Origin: Chitinophaga rupis
Lineage (GTDB): Bacteria > Bacteroidota > Bacteroidia > Chitinophagales > Chitinophagaceae
DNA: 64,000 bases
Reading direction: 5' to 3'
NCBI RefSeq assembly: GCF_900109685.1
Contig: NZ_FOBB01000009.1
Coordinates: forward strand, 186,001 to 250,000
Positions within the stretch are counted from its first letter, which is position 1. Each line of letters opens with the position of its first letter. Positions 8,598 through 18,278 of this stretch are shown piece after piece. Below the pieces are notes generated by a model. It did not search any database. It was not told the origin of the DNA and saw nothing but the letters and a program-made list of their open reading frames with translations. Both the position numbers and the translations under genes were made by a program.

Positions 8598-8727
8598 AGC
8601 AGAAAGCTATTGAAGCGAATGTTTAAGGCAAAAAGCGCAAAACATAAAGCGTAAAGCAAAAAGCTATTGAAACGGATGCTTGCCATAAGAATCCTTCTCC
8701 GCTCCAATAGCTTTATGCTTTACGCTA
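8596..8727. repeat. AAAGC/GCTTT inverted array between convergent genes
   Basis: AAAGC words run from the stop of the upstream gene to about 8669, and facing GCTTT words fill 8703-8727. Positions 8649-8669 pair with 8703-8724 with about one mismatch, around a 33-nt loop. The right arm includes the stop codon of the minus-strand gene. It probably works as a bidirectional 3'-end hairpin. Confidence 0.7.
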
Positions 8728-9321
8728 TTTAATAGCCACCCCAAGTCCCACCTGTATCTGCTGGCTATGCCATTTATAGCGGTCATCAATATTATTAATA
8801 TTCCCCAGCCCCAGTGTGTAACGGCCATAGAACCGCACCTGCGATACATGCAGGGTTAAACCTGCGGCCACGCCATAATCGGTGTTCTTAAAAGCAGCTT
8901 TATCTTTCAGCAATAGATCTTCATTATCATATACCAGTACGCTGAATTGCGGCCCCACATTCAGGGTGAACAGGTCGTTCACTTTGTAAGCCAGCAGCAC
9001 CGGTATGCTTACGTAACTAAGCTTTATGGAAGATTTAGCGCTGCTGTTACCGGAGTTCACATAATACGTCAGGAAATCATCATCCTTTTTGTTATTGAAC
9101 TGGGAGAACAATACCTCCGGCTGAATACCCCATTTGGAAGTAATATTATACTCCAGGAAAATACCCGCATCATACCCGGGATTAAAGCTGCCCTGCATTC
9201 CCCGGCCATTAAGACTGGTGAACTGCAGATCGGCCTTTAACCCGTAATGAAGCTTTTGTCCATAGGAAACACCCGCCACCAACAACAGGCCGGTAATAGC
9301 TGTAAATAGTTTCTTGATCAT
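8725..9321 (-). CDS. Outer-membrane beta-barrel (porin-family) protein
   Basis: 198 aa from the ATG at 9321, where a clean signal peptide begins (MIKKLFTAITGLLLVAGVSYGQ). A longer frame would put residues ahead of the signal. The mature part is a chain of short alternating strands with aromatic girdles (GLKADLQFTSLNG, YDAGIFLEYNITSKWGIQPEVLFSQF, VRFYGRYTLGLGNI) and ends in a barrel-type strand (QIQVGLGVAIK). This matches the OMP_b-brl_2 type common in Bacteroidota. It sits in the outer membrane, ligand unknown. It is convergent with the oxidoreductase gene across an inverted array. Confidence 0.82.
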   Translation of the reverse strand: MIKKLFTAITGLLLVAGVSYGQKLHYGLKADLQFTSLNGRGMQGSFNPGYDAGIFLEYNITSKWGIQPEVLFSQFNNKKDDDFLTYYVNSGNSSAKSSIKLSYVSIPVLLAYKVNDLFTLNVGPQFSVLVYDNEDLLLKDKAAFKNTDYGVAAGLTLHVSQVRFYGRYTLGLGNINNIDDRYKWHSQQIQVGLGVAIK

Positions 9322-9481
9322 AGATATGCAAAATAGATATACAAATATGGGGTACCCCGGCACACTACGTAACACTTAATAGATGATCCGGCCGTTTACC
9401 CCCACCATAAGGGGAAATTTATGGATGATCTGATGTTTTTTCCTTAAATTATCCATAGTTAAACCTCCTAAATTCCACGGA

Positions 9482-10993
9482 ATGAGATATTCCATAGTAT
9501 GGATCGCGTTTGCCTGCCTTTCGTTTCATTGCACAACGCAGCAATCTTCCACCATAACGCTTTCCCAACAGGCGCTCAAAGATAAGATCATGGGCGGCTG
9601 GGCCGGGCAAACCATTGGTGTTACTTTCGGCGGGCCTTACGAATTCCGTTTCAATGGCACCTTTATACAGGACTATCAGCCCCTGCGCTGGTATGATGGT
9701 TACCTGAAAAAGACCATGCTGGAAAATCCCGGCCTGTACGATGATATTTACATGGACCTCACCTTTGTAGAAGTGTTGGACCGCGCGGGGCTGGATGCCC
9801 CGGTAGACTCTTTTGCGCAGGCGTTTGCCCGTGCCGGTTATATGTTGTGGCATGCCAACCAATCGGCCCGTTATAATATCCTGCAGGGTATTAAAGCGCC
9901 GGCATCCGGCCACTGGACTAACAATCCCCATGCAGATGATATTGATTACCAGATAGAGTCGGATTTTGCCGGTTTAATGAGCCCTGGTATGCCTAACACG
10001 GCGTCGGCCATCAGCGATAAGGTAGGTCATATCATGAACTATGGGGATGGCTGGTATGGCGGCGTATACATAGGCGCCATGTACTCGCTGGCATTTATTG
10101 CCGATGATATGCAATACATTGTTACGGAAGCGCTGAAAACCGTACCGGCAAAAAGCACATTCCGCCAGTGTGTTGAAGACGTGATCCGCTGGCACCAGCA
10201 GTACCCGGACGACTGGCACCGCAGCTGGTACGAGATCCAGCAGAAATGGTCCAGTGAAAATGGTTGCCCCGATGGCGTGTTCAACGCCTTTGATATAGAT
10301 GCCAAGATCAATGCAGCTTATGTTGTGCTGGGATTATTATACGGCAACAGCAATTTCACTAAAACCCTGGACATTGCCACCAGGGCGGGGCAGGATGCAG
10401 ATTGTAACCCTTCATCTGCCGGGGGCATCTTAGGCGCCATGCTGGGATATAAACGTATACCTGCTTACTGGAAAATGGGATTAAAGGAAGCAGAAGGACT
10501 GGATTTCAAATACACCAGCACCTCCCTCAATAAAGTATATAACACCAGCTATAAACATGCGCTGGAAATGATACGCCGTAACGGCGGAAAGGTAGCAAAT
10601 GAGCAGGTGACCATTGCCGTGCAAGCACCGCAGCCCGTGCGCCTGGAACAAAGCTTTGAAGGCCTGCATCCGGTAGACCGTATCCCGCTTTATAAAAACA
10701 ATGTACAGGAGCTCTCGTTTGATTTTGAAGGAACCGGTTTTGTTTTAAAGGGAGATGCCCGTAAACAAGGGTCCAATGTACCTGATAGCAGCATTACCAT
10801 GGAAGTATATATTGATGGCAGCAAAACCGGTACTATAGCGCTGCCTACCAGCTTTCAAACCCGCAGCAATGACCTGTGCTGGAACTACAAATTACCTGAC
10901 AAAAAGCACCAGGTAAGAATAAAGGTCCTCAATCCCAGTCCAAACAACAGCCTTAACACCTTTGAGTACCTGGTTTATACCAGCAAAAAATAA
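9482..10993 (+). CDS. ADP-ribosylglycohydrolase family protein, exported
   Basis: 503 aa. An N-terminal signal ends at LSFHC, so it may be a lipoprotein. Residues about 30-340 are an ADP-ribosyl-GH fold: KIMGGWAGQTIGVTFGGP at the start, DDIYMDLTFVEVLD as the first acidic metal cluster and RAGQDADCNPSSAGGILGAMLG as the second. The C-terminal 130 residues form a beta-rich domain, perhaps carbohydrate binding. The family cleaves ADP-ribose or N-glycosidic bonds using two magnesium ions, but exported Bacteroidota members may act on other N- or O-glycosides. It lies next to exported oxidoreductases, so a carbohydrate role is plausible. It is convergent with the next gene, 11 bp apart. Confidence 0.85.
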   Translation: MRYSIVWIAFACLSFHCTTQQSSTITLSQQALKDKIMGGWAGQTIGVTFGGPYEFRFNGTFIQDYQPLRWYDGYLKKTMLENPGLYDDIYMDLTFVEVLDRAGLDAPVDSFAQAFARAGYMLWHANQSARYNILQGIKAPASGHWTNNPHADDIDYQIESDFAGLMSPGMPNTASAISDKVGHIMNYGDGWYGGVYIGAMYSLAFIADDMQYIVTEALKTVPAKSTFRQCVEDVIRWHQQYPDDWHRSWYEIQQKWSSENGCPDGVFNAFDIDAKINAAYVVLGLLYGNSNFTKTLDIATRAGQDADCNPSSAGGILGAMLGYKRIPAYWKMGLKEAEGLDFKYTSTSLNKVYNTSYKHALEMIRRNGGKVANEQVTIAVQAPQPVRLEQSFEGLHPVDRIPLYKNNVQELSFDFEGTGFVLKGDARKQGSNVPDSSITMEVYIDGSKTGTIALPTSFQTRSNDLCWNYKLPDKKHQVRIKVLNPSPNNSLNTFEYLVYTSKK

Positions 10994-11004
10994 TCTTCAC
11001 ATCA

Positions 11005-12267
11005 TCACGGATCCAGCGGGTCCAGCGGATCTTCATGCAAGCTCTCCGCCACCGGGTAATATTCAATGCTCAGGTCATCGACCTGCCGCAATTTGCGGTA
11101 GGGCAGGTATCCCATATCTTTAAGACATACCTTTTCAAAGAACACACTGGCCACATAGATCAGGTGTGCCTTGCTGCTGGTGCACAATATTTTTTTATCT
11201 GTCGGGAAACCGTTGCGGAATAATATGCGGTTGGCATTCCGCAGGTTAGTAGTGGTATGCCGGGCATGCGGATCTACCAGGATGGCTGTTTCCGGCACAT
11301 TACAGCTATCTGCCAGGAAACGTTTCATTTCTATGGCTTCACTGTATTTTGTTCCAAACGGATGCACGTACCCGCCGGATACGATCACAAACGGCGCTTT
11401 ATTTTTCTGGTAAATATCGGCAGCAGTGCGGCAGCGCAGTTTGTTCATTACACTGATCGGCGCATCATCATCCGGCCCTGCACCCAGTACCAGGATGGCC
11501 GAATAATCAAATTTATCCCACTGCACACTGCTTAGCTGCGCCAGCGTTTTCTGATTGGTAAGCGCCATGGGTTCATGCCGGGCTGCATGGTCTTTTTTAT
11601 TCAGCTGCAGCAGGTCCATAGCCAAATGCAGGGTAGGGGTAAAGAACAGGCCGGATGCTTCCGGGTGTTGTTTGTAAGTTACCAGTATGTCCCTTACCGC
11701 GCGGGTATATGTATCGCTGTGCACATTGTACATGGCGGAATCTATGCGGGGGTAGCGTAAGCCGGTGTTCCGGGTATAGGCCGTAAGGATGTAGTTCAAC
11801 CCATTGGCTTCCTCCCGCCAGCGTTCTTCCAGGATCTTTACATCCGGCAGGGATTCATAACGCATGAAAGCGCCGCTGGGTTTCAGGTGTTGCTGCAAGG
11901 TGGCGCGGAAAGCGGGTTGCGCTTTATACACCTGCTCCAATGCATTGCCAATGGCTTTGATCTCATTACTGTCAAACAGCAGGGGAGTGGCAAAACAGGC
12001 GGCATTCTTACAGCTGTCTGTTATTTTATCTACCTCCTTCAGCTGTTGCTTATAGATCTGCTGTAAGATCTTATTATGTTCCAGGGCCTTGTGCAGGGTA
12101 GGCTCCTGCTCCAGCAGGGTAAGCAGGTAAAAGTTCTTGTCTTGCACCAGGTTGCCGCTTTGCACAAACTGGTAGGCAGGGTCAAAAGACGGTTGGTTCT
12201 GTGCCTGCAGCGCTGCCGGTATTGTCCCGGCCAGGGCGCAGTAGAGTAATAGTTTCCGGAAGATCAT
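11005..12267 (-). CDS. YdcF-like (DUF218) exported protein
   Basis: 420 aa with a signal peptide (MIFRKLLLYCALAGTIPAALQAQ). Residues 1-230 are helical and specific to Bacteroidota. The C-terminal DUF218/YdcF-type domain begins near residue 230: AILVLGAGPDDD, VIVSGGYVHPFGTKYSEA, a TTTNLRNA block and a final strand-helix unit. E. coli YdcF binds S-adenosylmethionine, but other members act in envelope biogenesis; the role here is unknown. The protein ends DPLDPLDP, encoded by a tandem 9-bp word (TCCAGCGGG-like), a sign that the C-terminus was extended by a short repeat. Confidence 0.8.
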   Translation of the reverse strand: MIFRKLLLYCALAGTIPAALQAQNQPSFDPAYQFVQSGNLVQDKNFYLLTLLEQEPTLHKALEHNKILQQIYKQQLKEVDKITDSCKNAACFATPLLFDSNEIKAIGNALEQVYKAQPAFRATLQQHLKPSGAFMRYESLPDVKILEERWREEANGLNYILTAYTRNTGLRYPRIDSAMYNVHSDTYTRAVRDILVTYKQHPEASGLFFTPTLHLAMDLLQLNKKDHAARHEPMALTNQKTLAQLSSVQWDKFDYSAILVLGAGPDDDAPISVMNKLRCRTAADIYQKNKAPFVIVSGGYVHPFGTKYSEAIEMKRFLADSCNVPETAILVDPHARHTTTNLRNANRILFRNGFPTDKKILCTSSKAHLIYVASVFFEKVCLKDMGYLPYRKLRQVDDLSIEYYPVAESLHEDPLDPLDP

Positions 12268-12332
12268 AAAAAATTAATGTGCGGATATATATGCGCAAAT
12301 GAAATGCCATCCGTACGCCAAAATACAAAAAA

Positions 12333-12392
12333 AATGTGCTGATGTGCTGGTTATATTTACCAGCCATCAGCACATTTTCCCATCAGCACATT
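12333..12392 (-). terminator. Long-hairpin terminator of the efflux operon
   Basis: AATGTGCTGATGTGCTGG (12333-12350) faces CCAGCCATCAGCACATT (12360-12376), with a further ATCAGCACATT copy to 12392. Read on the minus strand the hairpin is followed by eight T residues, so it fits an intrinsic terminator for the RND gene ending at 12400. It is built from a repeated GCACATCA-type word. Confidence 0.75.
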
Positions 12393-12399
12393 TACATGG

Positions 12400-15300
12400 C
12401 TATACCTTCGGTGGTATCAGCTTATACACCACCGGTGTTACAACTCTCGAAAGCAGGGTGGAGCTGATCAGCCCACCAATTAATACAATGGCCAGCGGCG
12501 CAATCAGCGGGTTACTGGAAATGGCAATGGGTATTAAACCGCCAATAGCCGTTAAGGAAGTTAATACAATGGGCAAGAAGCGTACTTCACCAGCTTCACG
12601 GATAGCGGTTTCCAGCGATTTGCCCTGTTCCCGCAGCTGGTTAGTGAAGTCTACCAGCAATATGGTGTTCTTCACCTCAATACCTGCCAGGGCTATCATA
12701 CCAATAATGGCCACAAAAGAAAGCGAGTTGCCGGTGAGCCACAGCGCCACAGCAGCGCCTACCATACCAAGCGGTATCACCGACAGTACAATGAGCGTGC
12801 TTTTGAATGTGCGGAATTCCAGGATCAGTACTGCTATGAACAGGAAGATGGTAACAATAATAATGCTCATAAAGCCGCCGAAGGAGTTATTCCGCGATTC
12901 TACTTCGCCGCCCATCTCGTAGCTGTAGCTGGCCGGCAGGGCCAGCTTATCCATTTTTTCTATTACGTCTGTAATTACCCGGTCTACCAGGAAGCCTTTT
13001 TGCACAAAGGCTTTTACAGATACCACGCGCCGTTTTTCCTGGTGGTTAATGTTCACCGGCGAGGTTTCCAGGGTAAGCTCCGCTACTTGTCCCAGCGGGA
13101 AAGGCTTGCCCTGCATATTGTTCACGTACAGGTTACGGAATACGTCCAGCGTGGGGCGGCCTTCATGTGCACGGGTAAGCAGGATGTCGTAGTCGTTATC
13201 ATTATTATCGGTGTACTTGCCTACGTTCAGGCCGGATACGGCCAGCCGCACGGTACGGTCAATGTTCACAGAGGGAATGCCCAGCAGCTGCGCTTTTTCA
13301 GGTTGTATAGCTACACGGATGTCGCTTTTTAACAGGCTTACCGGGTTATCAACATACATGGTGCCGGGGGTGCGTTGCAGCATCATTTCCACTTTGCCGG
13401 CCAGCGCGCGCAGGGTATCCAGGTTCTCGCCAAACAGGCGCACCTCCACAGGAGCTGCTACCGGCGGGCCCTGCTCAAAGTTCTTCACTTCCACTTTGGC
13501 GCCGGGGTAAGGTGTCCATTGGTGACGCAGCTTTTCTATCAGCGCCAGCTTATCTGAGGGGTTGGTATGCTCATCCAGCTGCACAAAGATCTCAGCAAAG
13601 TCGGTATGCTCATTTTCCTGTATCACGTTATAGTATATACGCGGATTGCCTTTCCCAACGTTTGTGGCAAAGTATTTCACGGCCGGTTCCTTACGCAGCA
13701 CAGCTTCAATATCCTTTGCTACATTATTGGTGTACTGCAGGTTGGACTGCGGCGGCGCAGTAATATTGATCAGGAACTGTGGTTTTTCCGACGCGGGGAA
13801 CAGGCCAAAGCCTACTACGCCAAACAGCATAACAGAGCCGCCAAAAATGATGACGGTGATCACAATGGTAAGCACCGGCCGTTGCAGGGCTTTATCCAGG
13901 AAACGGGCATAGCTGCCGTGTATCAGGCGTTTCAGGCCGCGCATGAAAATGTTGCCGTCCGGGTGGCCGGTATGTTTGCGCAGCAGCTTGCTGGCCAGAA
14001 AAGGAATGATCGTAAGCGACACTAACATAGACGCCAGTACGCTGAATATTACTGCCAGCGGCAGGCTGCGGATAAAATCGCCGGAACCTTCCGGCATAAA
14101 TACCAGCGGCATAAAGGCAATGATCAGCGCTGCCGTACATCCCGCTACGGCCATGCCTATCTGCTTGGTGGCCATTAAGGTAGCTTCCAGCGCCGTATGC
14201 CCTTCCAGCAGCCAGCGTTCAATATTTTCCACCACCACAATGCTATCATCCACCAAAAGCCCCAGCGCCACTACCAGGCCCACAATACTTAGCTGGTTCA
14301 GGTTATAACCGAACAATTGCAGCAGAATAATACCTATGGCCAGCGATAACGGGATAGAGATCATTACGATCAGCGAAGGCCGGAAACCCAATGGCAGTAA
14401 GGTTATGGCCACCAGTAGAATAGCGATGAGGAAATCGCCTCCCAGGCTGCTCAAACGCCGGTTCACATTACTCGCCTGGTCAAAATTCTGTACCAGGTCT
14501 ATATTCTTAGGCAGCGTTTTCTTGAACTTTTCTATAACCGGTTTGTAAACGGTTTGCGTTTTGCTAATGTTCTCGCCTTCCTTTTGTGCAGCGGTTACAA
14601 AGATGCAGCGAAAGCCGTTCAGGCGCGTTTGGTAAGTAGCATCTTCATAACCGTAGTATACGTTGGCAATATCTTTCAGGAAAAGGTTACGCCCGTTGGA
14701 AGTGTACACAATGGTGTTTTTCACTTCCTCCATGGTATGATAGTTTCCGCTGGTTTTAATGTTAAAGATGCGGTTACCGGCATCAATGCTGCCACCGGGA
14801 ATGTTGATGGTTTCATTCTGCAGGCTGTTGATCACGTTGGCAATGGGCAGGTTCAGCTGCGCCAGCTTTTCCAGGTCCAGCTCTACGCGCACCTGCTGTT
14901 CCGGCAGGCCAAAGATCTCTACGTTCTTCAGCGGCTGTAGTTTTTCCAGCTCATCCTGCAGGTTTTCTGCATAGTATTTCAGCTTGTCTCGCGGTGCATT
15001 TTCAGAGATCAGCGCTAACTGTATAATGTTCACATCAGAGGGCTGCTGTTTTTGAATGTCAATGCTGATATTGTCCTGGGGCAGGTCGCGGCGTTTATTG
15101 TTCACTGTACGCACAATTTCCTGGTACTTATTATCCACGTTGCTGCTGTACTTATATTCAATACGCAGCACGGCCAGCCCGTCGCTGATAGTGGAACGGA
15201 TGCGTTTAATATCTTCCAGCCCGTATATTTCTTTTTCCAGCGGGTCTACCACCAGCTCCTCCATATCTTTAGGACTGGTGCCGGGATACACCACTATTAC

Positions 15301-15438
15301 GGTATAGGCAGGGGAGTGCATTTCCGGGTCTTCTGAGCGGGGCATGTTCAGCAGGGTAACAACACCCAGCACAATGATCATGATAAAGATCACCAGCGTG
15401 AACTGGTAATTTTTTACCGCATAATCTGATATTTTCAT
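12400..15438 (-). CDS. RND efflux transporter permease
   Basis: 1012 aa with the layout of AcrB/MdtB-type pumps. It has TM1 (residues 12-32), a periplasmic domain, a block of TM helices including GLVVALGLLVDDSIVVVENIE with the adjacent acidic pair used in proton relay, a second periplasmic domain, and a final TM block (MIALAGIEVKNTILLVDF). Such inner-membrane trimers drive export of drugs, lipids or metals by proton motive force, together with the adaptor and TolC encoded just upstream. It is the last gene of the tetR-tolC-adaptor-pump operon and is followed by a hairpin terminator. The substrate cannot be read from sequence. Confidence 0.93.
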   Translation of the reverse strand: MKISDYAVKNYQFTLVIFIMIIVLGVVTLLNMPRSEDPEMHSPAYTVIVVYPGTSPKDMEELVVDPLEKEIYGLEDIKRIRSTISDGLAVLRIEYKYSSNVDNKYQEIVRTVNNKRRDLPQDNISIDIQKQQPSDVNIIQLALISENAPRDKLKYYAENLQDELEKLQPLKNVEIFGLPEQQVRVELDLEKLAQLNLPIANVINSLQNETINIPGGSIDAGNRIFNIKTSGNYHTMEEVKNTIVYTSNGRNLFLKDIANVYYGYEDATYQTRLNGFRCIFVTAAQKEGENISKTQTVYKPVIEKFKKTLPKNIDLVQNFDQASNVNRRLSSLGGDFLIAILLVAITLLPLGFRPSLIVMISIPLSLAIGIILLQLFGYNLNQLSIVGLVVALGLLVDDSIVVVENIERWLLEGHTALEATLMATKQIGMAVAGCTAALIIAFMPLVFMPEGSGDFIRSLPLAVIFSVLASMLVSLTIIPFLASKLLRKHTGHPDGNIFMRGLKRLIHGSYARFLDKALQRPVLTIVITVIIFGGSVMLFGVVGFGLFPASEKPQFLINITAPPQSNLQYTNNVAKDIEAVLRKEPAVKYFATNVGKGNPRIYYNVIQENEHTDFAEIFVQLDEHTNPSDKLALIEKLRHQWTPYPGAKVEVKNFEQGPPVAAPVEVRLFGENLDTLRALAGKVEMMLQRTPGTMYVDNPVSLLKSDIRVAIQPEKAQLLGIPSVNIDRTVRLAVSGLNVGKYTDNNDNDYDILLTRAHEGRPTLDVFRNLYVNNMQGKPFPLGQVAELTLETSPVNINHQEKRRVVSVKAFVQKGFLVDRVITDVIEKMDKLALPASYSYEMGGEVESRNNSFGGFMSIIIVTIFLFIAVLILEFRTFKSTLIVLSVIPLGMVGAAVALWLTGNSLSFVAIIGMIALAGIEVKNTILLVDFTNQLREQGKSLETAIREAGEVRFLPIVLTSLTAIGGLIPIAISSNPLIAPLAIVLIGGLISSTLLSRVVTPVVYKLIPPKV

Positions 15439-15454
15439 GTTGGTAGTTTGAAGA

Positions 15455-15682
15455 ATTAAGTAAAAAGTAAAAAGGCAAAAAGTAAAAATTAAAAAATAGC
15501 GTACGGATGCAAAAAGCTATCATTTAAATTCCAGGCTATAATACAAGGCCATTCATCCTTCCATTCCTACATTACTTACCAATACAGCCATACATTATAT
15601 AACCGGCACATTAGTATATTAGTACATCTTGTACATCCTGCATCCTGCTTTTTAATTTTTACTTTTTTACTTTTTACTTAGT
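15455..15682. repeat. AAGTAAAAAG inverted array inside the efflux operon
   Basis: Left arm 15455-15497 carries AAGTAAAAAG-type words and right arm 15649-15682 carries the reverse complement, around about 150 bp of unrelated sequence. The right arm contains the stop codon and last codons (SKK) of the adaptor gene. The element separates the adaptor from the pump within one operon. Confidence 0.65.
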
Positions 15683-16731
15683 ATGCTGCTTCCATCTGTT
15701 AAATAAGCGCTCCCTGAAATGATCAGGCTCTGTGCGCCTTCCAGCCCTTCGCTAATGATCACTTTATCTTTTTCCATACCGGCGATGCTCACCTTTACTT
15801 TTTTAGCGGTTTTGCCATCGTTGGTTATAAATACATATCCGCTGCCGCCATCACCGTCCAGCAATGCGTCGTAGGGAATAGCCCAGGGGCCGCTGGCGCT
15901 GGTGTTACCGCTGCTGCGCGGGTGTATCACAGCTTTGCCGAACATGCCAAAGGCAATAGCCGCCGGCTTCTCACCTGTTAAATGAATGTCTACCTGGAAC
16001 GAGCTGGTGGCAGGGTCTATACCTTCGCCCTTGCGGGATACCGTACCACGAAAGATTTTACCGGGTACAGATTCTACTTCTACAGCAGCGCTGTCCTGCA
16101 AATGAATAGCCGCCCATTCCTTATTGCTTACAGAAACCCGCAGCATCCAGTTACCGGATTGTGCGCCGTTGGTTTGCAGCACTGCGGTGCCGGATTTTAC
16201 CTGTTGCCCTTCACTGGCCAGCTTGCGCAGCACATAACCGTTACGCGGTGCGGTAATTACAGAATGGCTGCGGTTGAACTGTGCAGTGCGCAGCTGTTGC
16301 TGTGCAATGTCCAAAGCTGTTTTGGCATTCTGCAATTGTTCCAGGGTGGCTACACTGTCTTTGTACAGGTTATTGGCGCGTTGATGATCGCGCTGGGCTT
16401 TTTCATATGCCAGCTGCGCCTGTTGTACCTGTGCATCAATTTCAGTAGGGTTCAGCGTAGCTACGGTTTGTCCCTGGCGGATGGCATCTCCTTCTTTTAC
16501 AAGGATGCGTTGTATAATACCGTCGGTTTTAAAGGATAGCAGCACTTCATCGTCTGTAGTGAACTGGCCGGATACCGGAATATTAATGTTGCGTGCTTCC
16601 GCATTCAGCGGCTGCAGCTCTACCGGTATTACCGTGGTGTTAGGTATTTCAGAAGCAGTAGTTGGACTGCCACAGGAGCTGAACAGTGCAGCACCGGCTA
16701 TCAGCAGCAGTATGGCATGGAGCGGTTTCAT
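15667..16731 (-). CDS. RND efflux periplasmic adaptor (MFP), lipoprotein
   Basis: 354 aa from the ATG at 16731; a longer frame upstream is built of an ATTATT-type low-complexity run and is not likely coding. The N-terminus is a lipoprotein signal with Cys near residue 20 (LFSSCGS). A biotinyl-lipoyl half (VKEGDAIRQGQTVATLNPTEIDAQV), a coiled-coil hairpin rich in Gln/Ala, a second lipoyl half (ITAPRNGYVLRKLASEGQQVKSG) and a beta-barrel follow. It links the inner-membrane pump to TolC. The last residues (LSKK) are encoded by a repeat array. Confidence 0.9.
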   Translation of the reverse strand: MKPLHAILLLIAGAALFSSCGSPTTASEIPNTTVIPVELQPLNAEARNINIPVSGQFTTDDEVLLSFKTDGIIQRILVKEGDAIRQGQTVATLNPTEIDAQVQQAQLAYEKAQRDHQRANNLYKDSVATLEQLQNAKTALDIAQQQLRTAQFNRSHSVITAPRNGYVLRKLASEGQQVKSGTAVLQTNGAQSGNWMLRVSVSNKEWAAIHLQDSAAVEVESVPGKIFRGTVSRKGEGIDPATSSFQVDIHLTGEKPAAIAFGMFGKAVIHPRSSGNTSASGPWAIPYDALLDGDGGSGYVFITNDGKTAKKVKVSIAGMEKDKVIISEGLEGAQSLIISGSAYLTDGSSILSKK

Positions 16732-16741
16732 ATAAGTAAAG

Positions 16742-16859
16742 TTTATTGTTATCGTTATTATTATTGATATTGGTATCGGTATATTACAGCTATACAATCT
16801 GTAAACTCAGATCTACGCTGCATTCAATTCGTAATTCGTAATTGAATAATTCATAATTA
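16742..16859. repeat. ATTATTG-word run and AATTACG array, tolC-adaptor gap
   Basis: Positions 16742-16785 are an ATTATTG/GGTATCG-type run. Positions 16823-16859 are AATTCGTAATTCGTAATT-type words that begin at the tolC stop codon. No promoter is evident. The AATTACG word recurs near 36278-36292. Confidence 0.55.
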
Positions 16860-18227
16860 GCGCAGCGGATAACTGGCCTGCGCCCGCTCTATCTCCGCCT
16901 GCGCCACCTGCACCCCTGCATATGCCTGTAAAGATTCCAGCCGGGCATTGGTTAGCTGCTGCTGCGCATCCAGCAGCTCTATATATAGTAGCTGCCCTTC
17001 TTTATACACCTTCAGCTGGTCGCGGTAATATTTTTCAGCTAATTGCAGCTGGATCTGCGCGCTGTTATAATTACTCTGGGCAGTGCGGTAGTTATTGGAG
17101 GCCGTGTTCAGCTCCAGCTGTAACGACTGTGCCGTTTCATCATACGCAGCCTTTGCTGTAGCGGCGTCCATGGCGGATTGTTTGGCGCGGTTACGCCGTT
17201 GCCCGCCGGTAAAAATGTTCCACTGCAGGTCAAGTCCCCAGATATAATAGCGCGATGAGCTGTTGAAGTTAAAGTTATAGGCCTGTGAGCCCAGGTCCAG
17301 GAAGGTGCTGAGCTTAGGCACTAAAGTGCTTTGCTGCATTTTCTGCTGCAGCAGTGCCATACTGCGGGTTTTATCTATTTGCAGCAGCTCTTCCCGGCCG
17401 CTGATATCGGTATTCACGTCAACGGATGCACGCTCCGTTACCGCAAGTGCAGCGCTGTCTATCAGTACACTGTCTGTTAAGGGCCGGTTCAGCAAAAAGT
17501 TAAAATAAGCGCGTGCGTTCTGCTGGTTGTTACGGGCAGCAGTAATAGCGGCCAGCGTTTTCTCCTGTTCTGTTTGCGAGCGGGTAAGCGCTGTACTGTT
17601 ACGTACACCGTTGCGTAACATGCTCTGATTTACGCGGACGTTCTCCTGTACCAGCAGCAATGCATTGTTATAGATGTCTACCGCGCGTACGGCCTGGAAG
17701 TATTGATAATAGGCCGATTTAATGTCTTTCACCAGCTGGCGTTTGTATACGTTCACTGCAGCCTGCTGCCGGGTAATATCCTCTTGCCGGATCTTGTTGG
17801 CATACCATATTTCTGAGTTGATCAATGGGAGAGAGGTGCGCAGCTTGGCATCGTAAAAGTTATCCGGGCTTAGTTGTACGGATGTGTTTTCGATGTTGGG
17901 AAATTTCTGCGAATTGGTAAGCTGGTTCAGTGTGGCATACACAGGGTTCATCAGGTCGCCGGTAGGAATGTCAATGGTACGGCCGCCACTGGCTTTAGTA
18001 TAAGTACCTAGCAGGCTTACCTGCGGCAGGTACATACCCCTGGCTTCCTGCAGGGCGTACAACGATCTTTCCAGCTGAAAGTTCCGTTGCTGTAAGGCCT
18101 GGTTATGAGCAAAAGCATCCTGTATATATTGCTCCAGCGGCCCTGGCTGGGCTTTAGCAGGTGAAGCAGCCACACTAACCAGTACTAGTAATATGACTGT
18201 TAGTAATCTTTTGATCTTCGTTGACAT
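16857..18227 (-). CDS. TolC family outer-membrane channel
   Basis: 456 aa from the ATG at 18227. A GTG three codons upstream is possible but lies in a candidate operator. A signal peptide (MSTKIKRLLTVILLVLVSVAASPAKAQ) precedes two OEP repeats made of long coiled-coil helices (ALQQRNFQLERSLYALQEAR; LNTASNNYRTAQSNYNSAQIQLQ; LLYIELLDAQQQLTNARLESLQA), the TolC architecture. It forms the trimeric channel of the tripartite pump. It follows tetR by 49 bp; that gap holds a terminator and a copy of the palindromic operator. Confidence 0.92.
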   Translation of the reverse strand: MSTKIKRLLTVILLVLVSVAASPAKAQPGPLEQYIQDAFAHNQALQQRNFQLERSLYALQEARGMYLPQVSLLGTYTKASGGRTIDIPTGDLMNPVYATLNQLTNSQKFPNIENTSVQLSPDNFYDAKLRTSLPLINSEIWYANKIRQEDITRQQAAVNVYKRQLVKDIKSAYYQYFQAVRAVDIYNNALLLVQENVRVNQSMLRNGVRNSTALTRSQTEQEKTLAAITAARNNQQNARAYFNFLLNRPLTDSVLIDSAALAVTERASVDVNTDISGREELLQIDKTRSMALLQQKMQQSTLVPKLSTFLDLGSQAYNFNFNSSSRYYIWGLDLQWNIFTGGQRRNRAKQSAMDAATAKAAYDETAQSLQLELNTASNNYRTAQSNYNSAQIQLQLAEKYYRDQLKVYKEGQLLYIELLDAQQQLTNARLESLQAYAGVQVAQAEIERAQASYPLR

Positions 18228-18229
18228 AA

Positions 18230-18242
18230 TGAACACTGTTTA
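18230..18242. promoter_or_regulatory. Candidate TetR operator, copy 2 (upstream of tolC)
   Basis: TGAACACTGTTTA differs by two bases from the perfect palindrome ahead of tetR, and the flanks (AA before, GTA after) also agree. It sits 3 bp upstream of the tolC start. Confidence 0.65.
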
Positions 18243-18254
18243 GTATTTGGGCAA

Positions 18255-18278
18255 AAAAAAGGGAGCCAATTCCCTTTT
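18255..18278 (-). terminator. Intrinsic terminator after tetR
   Basis: AAAAGGGA and TCCCTTTT pair around a 6-nt loop, followed on the minus strand by eight T residues. It starts at the tetR stop codon, so tolC may need read-through or its own promoter. Confidence 0.7.
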
